DNA of 64,000 nt from Devosia naphthalenivorans (GTDB taxonomy: Bacteria; Pseudomonadota; Alphaproteobacteria; Rhizobiales; Devosiaceae). Both the position numbers and the translations under genes were made by a program. The notes beneath the pieces are model-generated. The model saw only the letters and a program-made list of their open reading frames with translations, was not told the DNA's origin and ran no database searches. Positions 62,574 to 64,000 of the stretch are shown piece by piece (position 1 is the stretch's first letter; each line of letters opens with the position of its first letter). The stretch lies in assembly GCF_003056355.1 (NCBI RefSeq), contig NZ_PYVW01000009.1, forward strand, positions 99,441 through 163,440, in the 5' to 3' direction.

Positions 62574-63525
62574 GGGCAGCCCTCTTGTTGGGGAACACGT
62601 TGCAGCGGATCAACTGGTCGATGAGGTAGAAGCGGACGGCGCTTTCGTCGAAGCCAGCGGTCCCGTCGCCCATCTTCTCCATGACCCGCGTCACCATCGT
62701 CTCCAAAGCCAGTTCGGGATCGCCGCTGCATTCCTGCAGGATGCGGTCACTCCAGTTCGTCAGGTATATCTGCAGCTTCAGCATGCGACCATGGCCGATG
62801 TCCGCTTGGTTCGACACCTCCGCCAGCGTAGCGCCGTAGATGACGTGAAGGCCGGTGAACTGCCGCTTCAGGAAGTCGGCGTGGTCGGCGAACCTTGCAT
62901 TGATCTTCCCGTCCGGGTCCGGGTCGACGCGGATATCGTCGGCGGTGATTCCGACCTCCGACTCACTTAGCACCTCGATCAGGCGCAGTAGCGTCAGCAC
63001 CTCGTTCGCCTCGCGCGGTTGCCGGGTCGAGATGCCGGCATTGAGATAGTTGAAGCATTCGACGAGCTTCTCGGGCCGCAGGTCGTCGATCCGGGCAAGG
63101 AGCTCTTCCAGCCCCCACACGTCATCCTTGATCGACATGGCGAATACACCATCCCCGCCCAGGATGTCCTGCTTATAGAGCTTCTTCTCGCCGATGATCA
63201 GCACTACGAGGCGATCGTACTTTCCGTCCAACGCTCCGGCCACGAAACCGGCATGGGTGTGCTTGATCTTGGCGATGCCGGAAGTCGACGTCACCTGGAT
63301 GGCGATGCGCTGCGCCTCGTCACCCAGGTCGATGGCACGGGCATTCTTCTCCACGATGTTGATGTTCTTCAGACCGTACCCGAACGCCAGGTTGAGGAAA
63401 TCCCGGAAGAAGTTCTCGGAAACAACGTTGATGTCCTGATGGTTCAGGCTGTTGTGGAGTTCCACTGAAACCCTGAGGATCGACAGGTAGTGGATGATGC
63501 CATCGAGGAGCGACTTGCGGTTCAT
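62566..63525 (-). CDS. SMEK-domain / ABC-3C CTD protein
   Basis: A 319-residue protein. Residues 1-~125 are a SMEK-type domain: MNRKSLLDGIIHYLSILRVSVEL, SENFFRDFLNLAFGYGLKNIN, then NARAIDLGDEAQRIAIQVTS. E37, D66 and Q77-x-T79 are a plausible restriction-endonuclease-like core. The second half is helical and ends SAVRFYLIDQLIRCNVFPNKR, the sort of C-terminal domain that ABC-3C effectors use to bind the middle component. It is the first gene of the operon (AGGGACG before the ATG) and the probable nuclease effector. Confidence 0.82.
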   Translation of the reverse strand: MNRKSLLDGIIHYLSILRVSVELHNSLNHQDINVVSENFFRDFLNLAFGYGLKNINIVEKNARAIDLGDEAQRIAIQVTSTSGIAKIKHTHAGFVAGALDGKYDRLVVLIIGEKKLYKQDILGGDGVFAMSIKDDVWGLEELLARIDDLRPEKLVECFNYLNAGISTRQPREANEVLTLLRLIEVLSESEVGITADDIRVDPDPDGKINARFADHADFLKRQFTGLHVIYGATLAEVSNQADIGHGRMLKLQIYLTNWSDRILQECSGDPELALETMVTRVMEKMGDGTAGFDESAVRFYLIDQLIRCNVFPNKRAAHV

Positions 63526-63765
63526 GCAGGCACGTCCCTATCGTTTTCGCTGGTGGAGGAGCGAATCTCGCCGGTAGCGACACGCATCCCGTCCCATGCT
63601 CTACGGCCCGATGAACCAATGCAACTGGTCGTCGAAATCTTCGAGCCCAAGCCATGAGGCCGACGCCTGCAGCGCCGGCACCACTTGCCGAGCGCTTGGG
63701 CGCACCCAAACCCATTCCGGCACGCGTCGGTTACAGGAATCGCCTGAGTTGAAGAGTTCGACGGG
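63526..63765. promoter_or_regulatory. gap between ABC-3C operon and copper ATPase
   Basis: About 240 bases upstream of the SMEK gene and downstream of the copper ATPase gene. It must hold the ABC-3C promoter, but I cannot pick a convincing -35/-10 pair. I saw no copy of the tRNA-Arg 3' end here, so an att site at this edge is not supported. Confidence 0.4.
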
Positions 63766-64000
63766 TCATGCGATGCGAGCTGAACGGAGGCGCAGGGAGT
63801 TCCCGATCACGCTGACGGACGACAGTGCCATGGCCGCGGCGGCGATGGCCGGCGAAAGCGTCAGTCCGAAGAATGGATAGAGGACCCCGGCGGCTACGGG
63901 CACGCCGGCAGCATTGTACACGAAGGCAAGAAAGAGATTTTGCCGGATATTACCCATGGTGGCCCTGGAAAGTTTCCTGGCACGGGCGATGCCGAGCAGG
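63766..64000 (-). CDS. copper-type P1B ATPase, C-terminal part (cut by window)
   Basis: The last ~78 residues of a heavy-metal-translocating P1B ATPase; the gene runs off the right edge, so its start is not in view. Reading into the window: [20 protein letters not shown] (the TM7 N-x-x-Y-N metal site), then [16 protein letters not shown] and the TM8 region with [24 protein letters not shown] (M-x-x-S-S), both copper(I)-site marks. It exports copper (or silver). Whether it belongs to the island or to the core chromosome cannot be told. Confidence 0.9.
   Translation of the reverse strand, partial: LLGIARARKLSRATMGNIRQNLFLAFVYNAAGVPVAAGVLYPFFGLTLSPAIAAAAMALSSVSVIGNSLRLRSARIA

Noticed and set aside
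53944..63765. Direct repeat of the tRNA-Arg 3' end (attR)
   Set aside because: Read through the island's intergenic parts without finding a matching copy; a proper search beyond the window is needed.
1..64000. CRISPR array, rRNA operon, insertion sequence or integrase
   Set aside because: No regularly spaced repeats, no rRNA-like sequence and no transposase or integrase motifs were seen.

Overview
The window is about 64 kb of GC-rich chromosome from an alphaproteobacterium, most likely order Hyphomicrobiales and perhaps close to Devosiaceae. The reasons are a complete AapJQMP general L-amino acid ABC system, a TRAP dicarboxylate-type transporter, an NDUFS4-like ETC complex I subunit gene, many LacI/ABC sugar cassettes and a high-GC codon bias that throws up long antisense shadow ORFs. 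The genus is an inference, not something the sequence proves.

Left end (1-10.6 kb): an accessory, AT-richer-looking stretch. It has a small secreted protein, a HerA-like (DUF853) ATPase with a coiled-coil/zinc-ribbon partner, an XRE regulator, two phage-type small proteins (one DUF6362-like), a 1,320-residue cadherin-like/RTX-like surface protein and a secreted SNase-like nuclease. It stops at a tRNA-Cys gene whose 3' end points into it, as expected for a tRNA-integrated island.

Middle (10.8-53.5 kb): ordinary metabolic chromosome. In order: two regulator/SDR divergent pairs; a DnaB-like helicase-domain protein; cytochrome b561; a TRAP transporter (PQM) with a divergent LacI regulator and a PCC-domain protein; a sulfonate/sulfur-source operon (ABC transporter, FMN reductase, LLM monooxygenase); small enzymes (DHFR-like, VOC); BenE-MobA; tRNA-Asn; an Fsr-like MFS pump with an SRPBCC protein; cysteine synthase; cardiolipin synthase; the aap operon plus an orphan AapJ paralogue; cystathionine beta-lyase; tRNA-Pro; an NDUFS4-like subunit; a TraB/GumN protein. 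Last comes a 9 kb sugar cassette (LacI, ABC transporter, two TIM-barrel isomerase/epimerase proteins, two Gfo/Idh/MocA oxidoreductases). Its enzyme set fits an oxidation-elimination-hydration-reduction route for glycosides such as levoglucosan.

Right end (53.6-64 kb): two tRNA-Arg genes (UCU and CCG anticodons), then a 9.5 kb minus-strand defence island directly after the tRNA-Arg(CCG) 3' end. It carries (i) a three-gene ABC-3C conflict system: a SMEK-domain/CTD protein, a small middle component and a DUF2326 coiled-coil ABC ATPase. It also carries (ii) a two-gene module: a ~1,650-residue fusion of NERD nuclease-like domain, pseudokinase, protein kinase and SF1 (COG1112-type) helicase, translationally coupled to a winged-helix protein of unknown function. 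The second module resembles Mokosh type I in having kinase plus helicase, but has an added NERD domain, a tandem pseudokinase and a partner without a PLD motif. It is the best candidate here for a poorly described system. The window ends inside a copper-type P1B ATPase gene. No rRNA, CRISPR array, insertion sequence or integrase was seen.
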